From Girardinichthys multiradiatus (lineage: Eukaryota > Chordata > Actinopteri > Cyprinodontiformes > Goodeidae): DNA of 64,000 nt. The stretch is taken from contig NC_061816.1 in assembly GCF_021462225.1 (NCBI RefSeq), positions 6,792,119 to 6,856,118 of the forward strand, in the 5' to 3' direction. Below, in pieces: positions 1 through 12,235 of the stretch (within the stretch, counting starts at the first letter, position 1; every line of letters starts with the position of its first letter). The translations under genes and the position numbers were made by a program. Under the pieces are notes generated by a model. The model had not been told where the DNA came from. It ran no database searches and worked only from the letters and a program-made list of their open reading frames with translations.

Positions 1-414
1 AATAGGTTATGTTTTACCTACAGGACAAAAATAAAAGAGCTGCCAAAAGGCCAGATCAGTTTCCCTAACAGTATCCTAGATGTTTGCACTGAAATGATCT
101 TCCAGTGACAGGATGAATGGACTTTTTCAAATCACAAAACACACTGCTCTGAACTCTGAGTAGGTTTTTCACTGCTATCCACACATTCGAGATGTTCCCC
201 TGCCCTGTCACCAGACTAGCAGCATATTCCTAAAAGGATAATCTGGCTATAAATAGGGATTAGAACCACAATCTATGCAACTAGAAAATGACTTAAAATA
301 GAAAAAAGTGAAATTTTGCCAGGTTTACTTTGAAAATGCATCTTCATAATTTAGTATTGAACTACAGAAATAAACTAAAATAGAAAGATGGTATAATTAT
401 GGGTCTGTTACTTC
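1..414. other. Unassigned AT-rich sequence
   Basis: No open reading frame, repeat family or RNA gene is recognised here. The sequence is ordinary AT-rich vertebrate noncoding DNA leading into the array that begins near 415. Confidence 0.5.
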
Positions 415-1600
415 ATTTTAGAGCTTTAGCATTTGTATTGGCTGCTGTGGTGATAGTTCAGGTCTCACATGTTAGCATTTGTGTTATGATTAGATGTAGT
501 ATTAACTTTAGTGTTTGTAGTTTTAGCTTTAGCTCTACCTTTTGTGGTGCAACCTTTAGAATTAATTGATGTTGATTTAGCTTTTTTCATAGTGCTAGCT
601 TGCTTTAGCCTCAGATTTAGCATAAGTCATAGTTTTAGCATTTGATATTTCAACTTTAGCATTTGTAACACTAGCTTAGCTGTTTTAGTGTTAGCATTTA
701 AAGCTATAATGCCAAAATGGTTTTTATTTCTAGCTTTACCATTATAACATATAACTTCAGTTTTAGCATTAACCTTAGCTATCTATAGTTGTTGATATTT
801 TCTAGTTATTTTGTCAGAATTATAGATTAGCTTTATCTGTTGTAATGTCTATTTTAAGCACCTTCTACCTTTAGCTTTTCCTGTTGAAAAGTGGTCTCCT
901 TTTATGTTTTGTTGTTTATCACATATTGTCTTTAGAGAGCTGTTTTTATTTGCATTTTTGCAGCTTTTGCAGCTTGAGGTTTAATATTAACCATTTAATT
1001 GCAATGTGTTGTTTCAGATACTGTAGCCATGTGGTGTCATCTTTTGCAGTAGATGTTGCAGCTTTAATTTTATCTTTTGAAGTATTAGCATTTGTTGCTG
1101 GTGTTTCAGTGTTATTTTTATCATTTGCAGCTTTAGCTCTATTCAACAATCCCAAATGAAATTAAATAACCTGTTGTTGGGTTGTAGCATTTAATGTTGT
1201 TGCTTCAGTGCTACCCTTATCATTAGTTATTGTTCCTTTTGTATTTGATATTATCATGCTAACTTTAACTGTTGTAATGTTAGCTTTGATTGTAGTATTT
1301 GTATATTCTGCTCTACCTGTTGTAGTGCTAGATTATATTTAGTGTGTGATGCTTTAACATTAGATGTTGAAACGTTAGCTTAGTATCACCTTTTGTTTCA
1401 TTAGTTATAGCTGTTGTAGCATAAGTGCTAGCTGTAATGCTACATGTTTGAAGCTTTACCTTATGTGTCATCTGTTAATGATGTGCTTACGCAGTTGTAG
1501 TGTTAGCTTTCGCTTTAAGATTCTAGCTTTAGCTCAACATTTTGTAGTATTAGCTTTTACTTGTTTTAACTATAGCATTAGCAATCAAAGCCCCAGAGCT
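415..1600. repeat. Degenerate TTAGC-rich tandem array
   Basis: About 1.2 kb is built from imperfect, irregularly spaced copies of short words such as TTTAGC, TTAGCATTTG and GTTGTAG. On the + strand it is rich in T and G and poor in C runs, so the two strands differ strongly in composition. No fixed period survives, which suggests an old simple-sequence or minisatellite array that has diverged. The short reading frames inside it (for example 884-1159) are low-complexity translations and not genes. Scattered TTAGC words continue weakly to about 1,700. Confidence 0.75.
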
Positions 1601-1866
1601 TTATTTCCAACTTTTATTAAATTAGTGCAGTCTTCAGCATTAATTAAATAAAATGTAAAATTTATTATAGGGTGTTGTAGTACTGACATATGCTGCAGCA
1701 GCATTAGCAAATTTCTTCATTTCTTCAACTGAACTGCCTCACTTGCAGTGATACCCAAGATTAGGCTGTATCACCACCATGCTTCTGTCATGGGTATCAT
1801 GTTTGTGTTAGATCGTTTTCATGAATGTGTCATATCTAACATTTGATTGTCTTCCGTGTATCTCAG

Positions 1867-2095
1867 GTCGGGTCACAAATGTAGCACGTCCTGGAGGTAA
1901 ACCCAGAAATAATTTTCCCAAGGACACTCCTGAGGGATTAAAAGCAGTCCCCATACATCCATTAGATGCTGGGTCTCTAGTAAAACATGCCAACAAAACT
2001 GCCAAAGGTGTCTGGAAGGCCTCCAGATTAGGTGCACAAACCCTCTCAATTTACTCCTTGCAATGCAGAGAAGCAATCTGGTTGCTTAGAAGGAA
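1867..2095 (-). mobile_element. RTE/Rex3-type LINE, C-terminal remnant
   Basis: The minus strand reads, through several broken frames, as the end of a non-LTR retrotransposon polyprotein. From about 2,075 downward it gives LLLCIARSKLRGFVHLIW, which matches the LLL-IERSQLRW-GHL block before the C-terminus of teleost RTE-like LINEs. Further along comes a PQE...ENYFWVYL stretch corresponding to the PEELE...W-SLL region. Frames are disrupted and nothing upstream (the reverse transcriptase core) is visible, so this is a short 5'-truncated relic. The clade is inferred from the C-terminal pattern and is less certain than the LINE identity. Confidence 0.55.
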
Positions 2096-3819
2096 AATAT
2101 AAAGAACGAAGAATAACTCAAAACTCATTTGCATTTGAAAAGATGTGAACAAATGAGCATTTTCTTGGGTTAAATGCAGAAACTAAAACATAAACACACA
2201 TTCAGCCAGGTTTAAGTTTGCAATAGTCTTGGGGGAAAAGTGAAGTCATTAATTAGATTACAATAACTGCAAAGGCTTAGTAAGGATTAATGTCGAGAAA
2301 TGTGCTCACTCAAAAGCAAAAGATAGTGTACCTGAGTCTGCTTCAAACCCGATTAACTCCAGCTCTGACAGCTGACATCTTGTTGTCTACCTGGCACTTT
2401 GAGAGTAATCTCTCCATTGTGCTTCTGGGAGGAAGCTAGATTTAGACGTTGCTGTCTGCAGAATAACACACACTTGCTGACTTTTTTCATTTTGTGCCTC
2501 CTGTCTGGTACATCTGCTCTAAGCAGCAGCTTATCCAGGAGGTGTGTGTGCGCCTATGTGTGCATGCCGCAGGTGCGCGTCACATTTCCAAAGCCACACT
2601 TTAATAGGTGAATCACTGCTGCGTATGCCAGCATCCTCCCTGGTGGCAGCAGAAGGCTCATGTCATGAGACTGGAGCTGGAGTAGAGCGTGTCAGAAGCT
2701 CCTTGTCATCTTTGTCCAGAATGGAAGAAGACATCCGTCAAAGTCTTTTCGGCATGTGATTCTGGCGTTGCCGGAGTAAGGAAGCCGCTCTGAAGTAAGT
2801 CTACATTCTCAAGCTAAATAATGAAATCTCTAGGAGAGGTGGAGAAGAGGACCACAGGGAGCAGCTACCCCCTTCATTCATTCATAGGCAAAAATATTAT
2901 CATACAACACATAATAAAGTGCAAACCAGCTTATAACTTGAAGTATCCGATGTCAGGAAAAATCACTAACAAGTACTACAATTGAAAGTTGAGATGAGCC
3001 TTCTGGGAGATGGAAGAGGCCTGTTGACTAAGTGTGCTCCCTCCCACCTGCTAAACACACACTCCTCATCTTCCTTTAACAGTGAATAAAATTGACTCAC
3101 TTCTGGTGTGGCAGGCAAAGGTGCGGAAGCCGGTAGCATCACCTAAGATCTTTGCCTAATGAGCTCCTTAGAAGGTCTAAAATAGCATATCAGACCCCCC
3201 TGTCTTCCAATTTACCTATACGTGTCGGCTCACTCACTCCTGCTGGCTTGTCAGGTAGAGCTTCTCTTATTCACGGCTCTGGCTGTCATCCCAGGATATG
3301 TCAGGCAGGAGGTGTGGAAGTTGATGAAGAAAAGTAAGGCTCATAAAGATGAGGAGAAGCTCCGTTGAGCACAGTTGGAAGCAGAAGAACAACAAAGATT
3401 TGTGGTCCAAACAGAAACCAGAGGTAAAAGGTACTGATTGCATTAAGTTTAACAAATGCCTTTGAAAACTATTTATAGACAGTGATTATGTACACACAAA
3501 CAGGGACTGTGTCAAAGCTCACAGTTTACATGGTGCAGTCTCAATTGTTTGTTTTTTCTGACATGTCTGTATGGATTTATCTGAAACATTTGCACCAAAG
3601 CTATCTTCTGAAAAAATAACAATTTTAAAGAACTTGAGGCGTTTGAGTATAATGGTGCCTTGTTCAAAGGTCATGGCAGTTAAGAGCTTTGTCTACGGTA
3701 ATGAATCCATAACAGATAAAATAAAAAGCTCTTTATTTACCCCTGTTGTCAGGCATGGTCCAAATCTAAAAGAGCAAGATCCTGCATACAAGGAACTGAT
3801 AGGAGCTTCCTCTTTAGGA
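2096..3819. other. Unassigned, no gene seen
   Basis: About 1.7 kb without a recognisable gene or repeat. A short GT-rich tract lies near 2,540-2,580, and the small reading frames are not supported by motifs or codon patterns. Confidence 0.4.
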
Positions 3820-4375
3820 AGACTGGAAGAACAGCAGAAGAGTTCAAGTATCTTGGAGTCTCGTTCATAAGTGATGGCATGATGGTGCAGCAGATGGATA
3901 TCAGTGAAGGAGTTCATCTGCACAAATGTGTGTCCTGCACCAATCAGGTGAAGTACCCACTAAAACAAGAACAAAATCTCCTAAATTAAAGTTCTACCTA
4001 TGTTGCAACAATCGCCTATGATCATGAGATATGGATTGTGACCTAAAGGGCAAGATGTTGGATTCAAAAAGCTGATTTAAGCTTCCTTTGTTGGATAGCT
4101 AGGAGAAGGGCAGGGCAATTTAACTATCTTGGTGTCGTTAACATCCAGGAGGAGCCTCGGAAAAGAGCCATCGCTCCTCTGCAGTGAAAGGAGTCTGTTG
4201 AGGTCATTTCGAGGAACCTTTGGAGGTTTTTCTGTGCACATTCCATTGGGAAAGGAGTCTACATACAGCCATAATCCAGGAGATCTTAGGGTAAACCTAT
4301 ATTGTGGAATGAAAGTGATGTAGCGATATGATACAACAGCAGCAGCGATCGTGGTGAAAAGAGAGCAGCACTTCT
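3820..4375 (+). mobile_element. RTE/Rex3-type LINE remnant, 3' half
   Basis: The + strand carries in order several decayed landmarks of the teleost RTE-type LINE 3' region: the EEFKYLG-like block (near 3,845), a LINE-like stretch reading TYGHE-W-VT in intact relatives (about 3,990-4,060), a FLRR-like block (about 4,070-4,100), and a segment near 4,200-4,290 resembling the MPPGRLP...GRRP region. A displaced piece (about 4,345-4,375) matches sequence normally found upstream, suggesting local rearrangement. All frames contain stops and gaps. The (GGAT)n tract at 4,599 may be derived from the GATG-type tail of such an element, but about 220 bases separate them. Confidence 0.55.
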
Positions 4376-4598
4376 GTATGGTCCTTCAGTGTTTGTCTGG
4401 CAGATGGACTCTTGTAACGTTAGTGACTAAAGCAATATATATGGGGGGTGGTGTCCCACCAAAAGGAGAGGGAGGGTGTTGAACAAATTCAAATGGAAAA
4501 AAATATTAAAAGATGTCATCATATATTCATGAACATCTAAAACTAACGGAAGAATATTCTTTACAACTTTTTATTTGAATATGTCTTTAATTTAAACA

Positions 4599-4718
4599 GG
4601 ATGGATGGATAGATGGATGGATGGATGGGTGGATGGATGGATGGATGGATGGATGGGTGGATGGATGGATGGATGGATGGATGGATGGATGGATGGATGG
4701 ATGGATGGATGGATGGAT
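4599..4718. repeat. (GGAT)n microsatellite
   Basis: About 120 bases of nearly pure GGAT tetranucleotide, interrupted by a single GATA (near 4,610) and two GGGT variants. Translation in one frame gives a repeated Met-Asp-Gly-Trp string that is an artefact. The tract lies downstream of a decayed RTE-type LINE whose family ends in GATG repeats, so it may have grown from a LINE tail. Confidence 0.95.
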
Positions 4719-5159
4719 ATTTTAGAATATGGAAAAAGAAAAAAAAGATGTTTTCATACTCTTATTTTCTATCCAACCAGATCTGGGAAGTACTTGCATT
4801 CCAAACTTTTCCAGGTAGGGTAGGAATCCTAGTCTGAGTCTTTAACAAAAACCTTGAATTTGAAAAAGAACAAAATAGACTGACTGGCAGCACCAAAACA
4901 AAGACAAGAAGTGAAATCACATAATTTTTTATTTTCTTGACCAGAAACATCTAATTCTTATTTCTGATTAAAGAAAAAAAAAGTAATTATTTTATTTTTT
5001 TCTTTATTCAGTCAGCTTTAGGGCATGTTTTCAGTGTAATAAAGTTCCTTTCTCTTGATGACAACAAATACATTCTCCTGTAAGACATAATTCACATCCC
5101 GTCAATATTTAATCCAGGAATACCTGCTCCCAACATGTGTAATCTTTTTAGGATTATAT
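4719..5159. other. Unassigned AT-rich sequence
   Basis: Nothing is recognised. The stretch is A/T-rich with homopolymer A and T runs around 4,970-5,000. Confidence 0.4.
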
Positions 5160-5700
5160 TGGAGTGAAAATACGCTTCCGCTGCTGTGACAGGTGTTCCT
5201 GCATTAGCATCCATTAAAAACAGATTATATGGCAGTTGCTCTCATTTCACCGGCTGACGTGCAGGAAAATGTTGATGCTGGCAGCGCGGCAGTTTGCACA
5301 GCACAGGAGCACTCTGTAATGCGCCCCTGTAATCATGGACGCCCCTTAATCTAGATGTCTTTTTAAAACCTTAACTTACCCGCAGGTTTGCTGAGCTCGC
5401 ACATCCTTCTGCAGACGATTATTTAGACTTGCAGCAAGACTTTATTGTGCTGGACAATTAGCCTGAGCAAATCTAAGGTATATTCAGTAAAATAATCAGA
5501 ATTTATCAGCCAGGTCATAGAAATCCTCTTCTACCAGCTGCATTAATGGCTAGGGCGAAAAAAAGAGTCGCAGATGCAAGTTCACATAATGAGGCCCAGA
5601 AAGAAGACGCCATAATATCCTTGCTAATAAGGTATAATCATCTCATTGTAATCAAGTTATGTGCAATTTATGAGGGTTAGGGAATGGGCCTTTTGACTCG
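5160..5700. other. Possible conserved noncoding block
   Basis: This non-repetitive block is more GC-balanced than its surroundings. It has many short homeodomain-style cores (ATTA/TAAT, for example CATTAATGG near 5,545 and TTGTAATCAAG near 5,650), has no open frame, and resembles no repeat in the window. Such texture is common in vertebrate conserved noncoding elements, but conservation cannot be seen from one sequence, so this is only a candidate. Confidence 0.2.
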
Positions 5701-7299
5701 TGATGCTGGTTTTTCCCCTGTGCTCCGGATGCTGGTCTGCAGGACTGAGAAGGAGCATTGTTGAAGGGTTGCAGGAATGAATGACAATCTGTTAAACCTC
5801 CTTTGCAATAATTGATACTGGAATAAAAAGAAGTGTCTGTTTTAAAGGAAGCAGAAAAAGGCTAATAAATGTACCTGGATACGAAAATCCTAGAAATATA
5901 TCCTATAAAAATAAAACAGTTATTACAAAGATATCCTGGTTGGAGAGCCTAGGATTTGTGTCTTTTCTTAGCGTTTCCTGGAAGCAAAACTAATTCAGAG
6001 TTCACGCAAAAAACTTGATAATTCCTGAATGACAAGAGAACATATCATTCAGGTGGTGGAGATGTGTGTTGGTCTTCATATCTGTCTACAGTTTGAGCAG
6101 TTTGAAACAACTGGAACAGAACAAACAAGGCTGGAAGAGAACCTAAGTTCTTCTCGTCCGTAGTAGGTGAGTTTGCTGAAGATAACAGGACTTTGGTTAG
6201 GTGAGGCTGAAATTTTGCTTTTTTTTCTGTAACAAACATTCCAAGTTGGTCTGGTGTAACAAAAAGGATGAAGATGTAGAAAAGCACCTCCTCCCCACAA
6301 TAAAGTACAGTAGAGGATCTGTCTTGCTAAGGGATAGTTTTTCGTCCAAAGATAGGGGAAACCTTACTCTTTAAAATGTCAGGATGTACCAGAAAGCTGA
6401 AAAAGGCTCATCTTTGCCTATAGCATTTAACTAATTATGCAAACTAAGGGGCAGAGACACCATGATTATATCATTAAGTTATTAAATGGTAAATTTTGTA
6501 CTTTAACTAGACAGTAGAAATTTATATTCAATTAATGCATAGAAATACCATTTTACTGACAGCATTGCCAGCACAAAAGTAGTCTGGTTTATCGTTTTCT
6601 TTGGTAACCGTCAATGTTTGTTGCTAACATTTGATTAAATTAAAAGAGATACACTGTGACCTGATTAGAACAACCACAGAAAACTCTGCTTTCTGGAAGG
6701 TATAGTAACATGAACAAAATGAAACAGGCTATTTTGGAAAAAAATGTTGTACACTTTATAACCAGAAAATGTGGGACAGTATGAGAAAAGTTAGGTGGTT
6801 TAAAAACTTAAACATAAAAAAAAAAAAAATCTAGAATCTGGTCTTGCTGCTAAATTTGAAATAGTCACTAAAATGTTTCAGGCTACTAATACTTTCATTT
6901 TCCTTGAAGAAAGCAACAGAATCAAAGGTGCTCTACTTCCCATGATATACAGCTAACTGACAGCACACAGTGACATAAAGGGAAGACGGAGTATGATTTT
7001 ATGCTACATAAAATGAGAAAGAATTCTCCAGTCTTGAGCACCTCAATAAAATAAATGTAAACCCCAAGAAGAGTATGACTGGAAGTCTTGGTTTGGAAAC
7101 CATGAATTTAAAAAAAATCCCAGTACACACCTAGTTCAAGTTAAGGCAGATGGGCCTTATATGTTAATTTTTGTGAGGGGTTTCAACTTCGAAGAAAGTA
7201 GCTGCCAAATTTCAATCAGCACAGTAGAGAAAAACGTTCAGACTACTAAACTTCAGAGGAATTGTTCTTTAGCCATCATACACAGCTGACTGACAGCAT
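5701..7299. other. Unassigned, no gene seen
   Basis: AT-rich, with no supported gene. A short phrase around CAGCT(A/G)ACTGACAGCA occurs twice (near 6,950 and 7,283), hinting at two relics of one repeat, but too little remains to classify it. Confidence 0.4.
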
Positions 7300-7490
7300 A
7301 TTCATGTGTTCAACAGAAAATCTGTGACAAGGTTAGAAAATTAATGTTCACAGATGCTCTGTGTTGTAAAGATGTACTAACCCAAAACATTTGAAAACAA
7401 AGTATCATTTTCCTTTCACTTCACAGTTATGGACTACTGTGATTTGGTCTATCACATAAAATGCTAAAAAAATAAAAATGAAGCATGTGG
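7300..7490 (+). mobile_element. Tc1/mariner family A, 3' terminal fragment
   Basis: The segment from about 7,390 (TTTGAAAACAAAGTATCATTT) through the TTGGTCTATCACATAAAATG phrase is the characteristic 3' terminal region of a widespread teleost Tc1 element. The same sequence appears in opposite orientation at the 5' end of the copy at 25,315. No transposase coding sequence remains. Confidence 0.65.
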
Positions 7491-9902
7491 TTTGTGGCTT
7501 TTCTAGGCTATTTCACAAAAACAGAAATAAACCCAGTCATGCCTGCATGGAGAAGGTGGCAACATTTATAAATGCTGACCAATGAACAGCGTGACAATCT
7601 GGGTTTTACAAAGTATTTATAAATTAAGTGCCTGAAAGTTCTATTATTAATTGTACATGGAGATTTTTGTAACCAATACATTTTTCTGTGCCAGAAAGTC
7701 TCTAAAGTATGTAGTAATGTTATACAGCTACCTCCTTATATAAGTTTTCTCAGACCCAAAGCAAACTGAACCGCCTCACCTTATTGGACCAAATGCGCTC
7801 TCCATGTATGTAGCCGTCTCCATACTGGGGTAATTGCATTCCAGAGCCAGACACCCAACCATTGGTGATTTGAAACCGTCTGTTCTATGGCCGTGTGTGC
7901 GCATACATGTATGTTTGAGGTGCCTGGAACACATTACTGTCGGTAAGCCGAAACTGCCTGCGATTGTACTAATAAAGGCACCAATTACATGAAACGACTC
8001 CATCTCTGGCTGACACCGGCATGGGACTTCAAAGGTATTCGCAGAGTGATTACTGGGAGAAAGAAATTTTGAAAGAAAGTTTGTGATTTGTCAGTATTAT
8101 CAAAACATGGACATTATGCCTTTTAACCTGCAGATAAAAACGTGGGCCCATTATGGAAGATGGTTTATGATAGACAAGGTGAGCCTGATAAAATTCAGAT
8201 GGATTCTTTGTTCAGGTGTAAAATAAGAGCGTTTGTACAATTTCCCTGTGATTTACAGAGTCTTGCACAAAGACGAAGTTGACAGTATGGTGGAGTCTGA
8301 GTGGGTGAGCGCCTTGCTGAGACAGCCCATCAATCAGCCCTTCGAACACCTTTCCCCCCCACTTCCTGTAAGTGCTCTGCGATCCACAGAGGCCGCCACA
8401 AGTCCACAGGAAGCCACTGGGTGAGGATTCAGCAAACCTATTTTTTCGCTTTTAATTTCAGCAATTGCTGTGAGTATTGATTAAAGCGAGAGCACAATGC
8501 AGTAACGGGAGAGGTGGGAAGAGGAGCCCTGGTGCCGTTAATGTAGCCCTGACCAAGGAATCAAACGCTCCCTCTTGTTTTAAGAGCTGCTCCACCCCAG
8601 CAGCACAAGGCAATGGTGCCGAGCAGGTCGATAGCGCTGATTAAACGGCACATATCCTGGTCATCAATATTATACACACTCTATTTGCAGGGCACCAATG
8701 TTGAGGTGCACTGCTGCTGAAGAGGATAACTAAAGCAGAGACATACAGTGGCCTGTCTGGGGCAGCTGGCCTGAAAGAAAGCAGGACGAAAGAAATTGTT
8801 TTAAAGCAAAGGATTTAAAGTCAAACCAAAGGAAAGTATTCTGGAGGTTCAATGCAGATTAACCAGGGTTCATCTTTTAACTTATATGTCTCCCAAATAA
8901 ATTTCTAAAGATTAGTTATTCACCCAAAATGTACTTTTTATCCCAGACGTTTTATTTCTAAGTTGATTTTTTTTGGCCTTTATTTATGTCTTAATTTAAT
9001 TACTATCTATAAATTTATATTATTAAACAATTTTTGCTGTGTCTCTAAGCTCCAAACACAATAAATAAAAGCAGAAACCTTATATGTCAGCTAAGACAGG
9101 GCCTCACTTTCCACAACAGTACATACTTAACTTGCATAACCACTCACACTGATCCTAAATGGTTTTAGCAGAAATATTTCATAAACTAAATTAATTTATA
9201 ACAGACTCTATGATGTGTAGCAGCAAAATAAACCAAAATAATTTGCAGAGGGCACTGCTGCACTTCAAGTAACCAACACAAACCCGTCCTCATGTACAAA
9301 CACATACAAGTGTTGGACAGTCAATAGCACTACTGCATGATAATCGATTGCCATTTGTAACAGCAGGGTAGGCAGAAGGGTACGATCAGTGCAAATTATT
9401 GTCACCGCATGCTGTCGTGCTGTGCAGTCAGCTGGCCGGCATAGCGGAGCAAGATAAATGACAAAAGAGTCGCGGGAGCAAGATAGCAGTTAGTCATACC
9501 TGGTGGTGCAGGGGAGCCGTGGGGGTACACCAATATGACAGGGGAGGGGAATAGAGCAAGAGGAGGGGTAGGAGGAAGCAGGAGTGTATTGAAATCCACC
9601 AAATACAGGACTTTGTGTCGTTTATATGAACTCAATTTGGAATGCTTGTAAATTGGCTGGTAGTAGTAAAACTGGCTGTGAAATAAATCACAAGATGATT
9701 TTTACGGGCATTTATCTGTAGAAAATAATTTGTTTACCATCAGAGGAGAGACTGTACTAGGGTTAAGAATGACTAAAGAGTTTCGTTTATGTGATCAATG
9801 ACACATTTGGACCCTGACCACACGTCAAACTGGTTGAACAACAGAAAAAGACAAACTGACCACTTAGAAGGCTGATGGTCTTTGTCGGGAAAAAGGTGTA
9901 GT
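7491..9902. other. Unassigned 2.4 kb, no gene seen
   Basis: No open frame has a recognisable domain. The part around 8,500-8,750 is more GC-rich and non-repetitive and could be regulatory DNA. The part around 9,400-9,620 has purine-rich runs. Neither can be assigned. Confidence 0.4.
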
Positions 9903-11397
9903 TCTGCTGCAGACATGACAGGAAGCCGTTCACACCTCAAACCATCCCCTCCACATCCCAGTCAAGAACAAATTCCTCCCATAAAGTAACCAACCCCCTA
10001 CCTTCATATCCTCTGCCTGCACTAAAGATCTCCAAGGAAGATGTAAACAGGCTCTTTCAGCGCATGAAAACAAAAAAAGCTGGAGATCCTGATAACATCT
10101 CCCCATCATGCCTGAAATCCTAGGCAAATCAACTCGTCCCGATCTTCACCCGGATCTTCAACAAGTCACTGGAGAAGTGTGAGGTCCCCTCCTACACCAA
10201 AAGATCCACCATCATCCCAGTTCCCAAGAAACCCAGCATCCTAGGATTAAATGACTACAGGCCTGTAGCCCTGACGTCTGTGATCATGAAATCCTTTGAG
10301 TGGCTGGTGTTGAAGACATCACAGGCCCCCTGCTGGACCCCCTGCAATTTGGTTACCGAGAAAACAGGTCGGCAGATGATGCTGTTAACTTAGGTCTACA
10401 CTTCATCCTGCAACACCTCGACCACCCAGGGACGTACGCCAGAATCCTGTTTGTAGACTTCAGTTCGGCCTTCAACACCATCATACCAGACATCCTCCAC
10501 CAGAAGCTCACCCAGCTCAACGTCCCAGCCTCCACCTGCCAGTGGATCAACAGCTTCCTGATGGACCGACAGCAGCAGGTGAGACTGGGGAGCATCTTCT
10601 CCCGATCCAGATCAATAAGTACTGGTGCTCCCCAGGGATGTGTTCTATCCCCACTCCTCTTCTCTCTGTACACAAATGATTGCACCTCATCAGATTCGTC
10701 CGTGAAACTCCTTAAGTTTGCAGACGACACCACTGTCATTGGACTGATCCAGGACGGTGATGTGTCTGCATACAGACAGCAGGTGGATCGGCTGGTACAC
10801 TGGTGTTGTCAGAACTATCTTGAACTCAACCCGCTCAAGACTGTGGAAATGGTGGTGGACATTTGGAGAACACCACCCCCATACACCCCCCTCACCATCC
10901 TCAACAACACTGTATTGGCCGTGGACCACTTCAGGTTCTTAGGAACCACCATCTCTGAGGACCTGAGATGGTCTTCACACATAGACACTGTTTGAAAGAA
11001 GGCCCTGCAGAGACTGTACTTCCTGAGGCAACTCAAGAAGTTCAACCTTCTACAGGAGCTGCTGGTCATCTTCTACACTGACATCATTCAATCTGTCCTG
11101 TCTTCATCCATCTCAGTGTGGTTTGGCTCATCCACAAAACAGGACAGGTCCAGACTGCAACGAATAATCAGGAATGCAGAGAGAATAATCAGGGCTGACC
11201 TTCCCTCCATCCAGGACTTATTCAGGTCTAGGGTCAGGAAAAGAGCTGCTAAAATCTCTGCCGACCCCACACACCCTGCACATAAACTGTTCAGAGTTTT
11301 ACGTTCAGGCCGCCGCTACAGAGCACTGTTTACTAAAACCAGCCGCCACAGAGACAGTTTCTTCCCCCAGGCTGTTTCTCTGATGAACATTCAATAG
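9903..11397 (+). pseudogene. L2-type LINE reverse transcriptase, broken (copy 1)
   Basis: This encodes the ORF2-type polymerase of an L2-like LINE, which in intact form copies its RNA at the target site. Visible motifs in order: [13 protein letters not shown] (about 10,345), the motif A block FVDFSSAFNTI (about 10,450), the motif B block STGAPQGCVLSPLLFSLYTND (about 10,615), the catalytic FADD at 10,717-10,728, and a C-terminal region ending NIQ at 11,394. Three lesions disable it. A TAG codon lies at 10,121-10,123. A 10-base deletion relative to copy 2 near 10,315 shifts the frame. A TGA at 10,993-10,995 stands where copy 2 has CGA. The catalytic residues are intact. The L2 clade call rests on the motif context and tail. 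Confidence 0.85.
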
Positions 11398-11581
11398 AGT
11401 ACAAAACAACTGCATACAGATGTTGCAAATGCACCTTTTTATTTATATATGTGTATATTTGTATATTGTATATATGTATATCCTTTAATGCAAAAAACAA
11501 AAACCAGAGAGCAAAGTGTACCAGAGTGGAATTCCTTGTTTGTATGTACAAACTTGGCAATAAAGCTGATTCTGATTCAAA
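9903..11581 (+). mobile_element. L2-type LINE, 5'-truncated copy 1
   Basis: A 1.7-kb non-LTR retrotransposon copy that lacks the 5' end, including any endonuclease domain, and begins within the linker before the reverse transcriptase. It ends with a short 3' UTR containing AATAAA (in GGCAATAAAGCTG, near 11,562) and a GATTCTGATTC tail, the CTGATT-type terminus of L2/CR1-group LINEs. It is nearly identical in sequence to copy 2 at 14,321-16,256 and starts about 250 bases further 3' in the element. The left boundary is inferred from where similarity to copy 2 begins. Confidence 0.85.
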
Positions 11582-11609
11582 AAAATACACCATCATTCCA
11601 AACAAGGCT

Positions 11610-12235
11610 GTGGAAAAATACTGGCTGCCTCACACATTGTATCTGTTATTGCTTTTTTTGTCACTCTTAAATGTTTTAGATGAAACAACCTCTAATGTCA
11701 GACAAACCTGAATAAATATAGAAAGCAGTTTTCAAATGATAATTTTATCAATTAAGAGAAGAAAAAAAACTAAATCCAAACTAACCTGGCCCCATGTAAG
11801 CGGCCCCTCTCTTAAATCATGAATTAACTTCAATTAACAGGTTTTTTGGAACAGCTTAGTTCACTTTTCATTTCTACATCCAGGTCTGATTTACTTCCAG
11901 ACTGGTAGAATAAGAAAATCACCTAAATAGAACCTGTCTGACAACATGAAGCAGGCTAGATCACAAAATGCAACACATCCTGCCTCGACCTAAGAAATTT
12001 CAAAAACAGAAGAACTTCTATGTCTGGAAAGGGTTACATAGCCATTTCTAAGGCTTTGGGACTCTTATAAAACACAATGAGAGCCGTTATCAACAAACAA
12101 AGAAAACATGGAACAGTGGAGAACCTCTCCAGGAGAGGCCAGCTGACCAGAACTACTCCAAGAGTGCATCAACATCTAATCCAGGAGGTCACAAAAGAAC
12201 CCAGATCAACATCTAAAGTACTACAGGCTGCATTT
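11610..12235 (+). mobile_element. Tc1/mariner family C, 5' half
   Basis: The left terminal region of a Tc1-type transposon (about 11,640-11,800, including TTGTCACTCTTAAATGTTTTAG) is followed by the start of its transposase. Around 12,077 the + frame reads RAVINKQRKHGTVENLSRRG and on to TKEPRSTSKVLQ. This is the N-terminal paired-like helix-turn-helix region that binds the terminal inverted repeats. The sequence is cut off near 12,235, so the whole catalytic domain is missing. It lies about 30 bases after L2 copy 1. The same family recurs at 16,540, 41,800 and 60,340. Confidence 0.75.

Noticed and set aside
4605..4837. Met-Asp-Gly-Trp repeat protein
   Set aside because: It is a direct translation of the (GGAT)n microsatellite with a short non-repetitive extension.
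10353..10739. 128-codon minus-strand frame
   Set aside because: It is the antisense shadow of the L2 reverse transcriptase, and the same shadow appears in copy 2.
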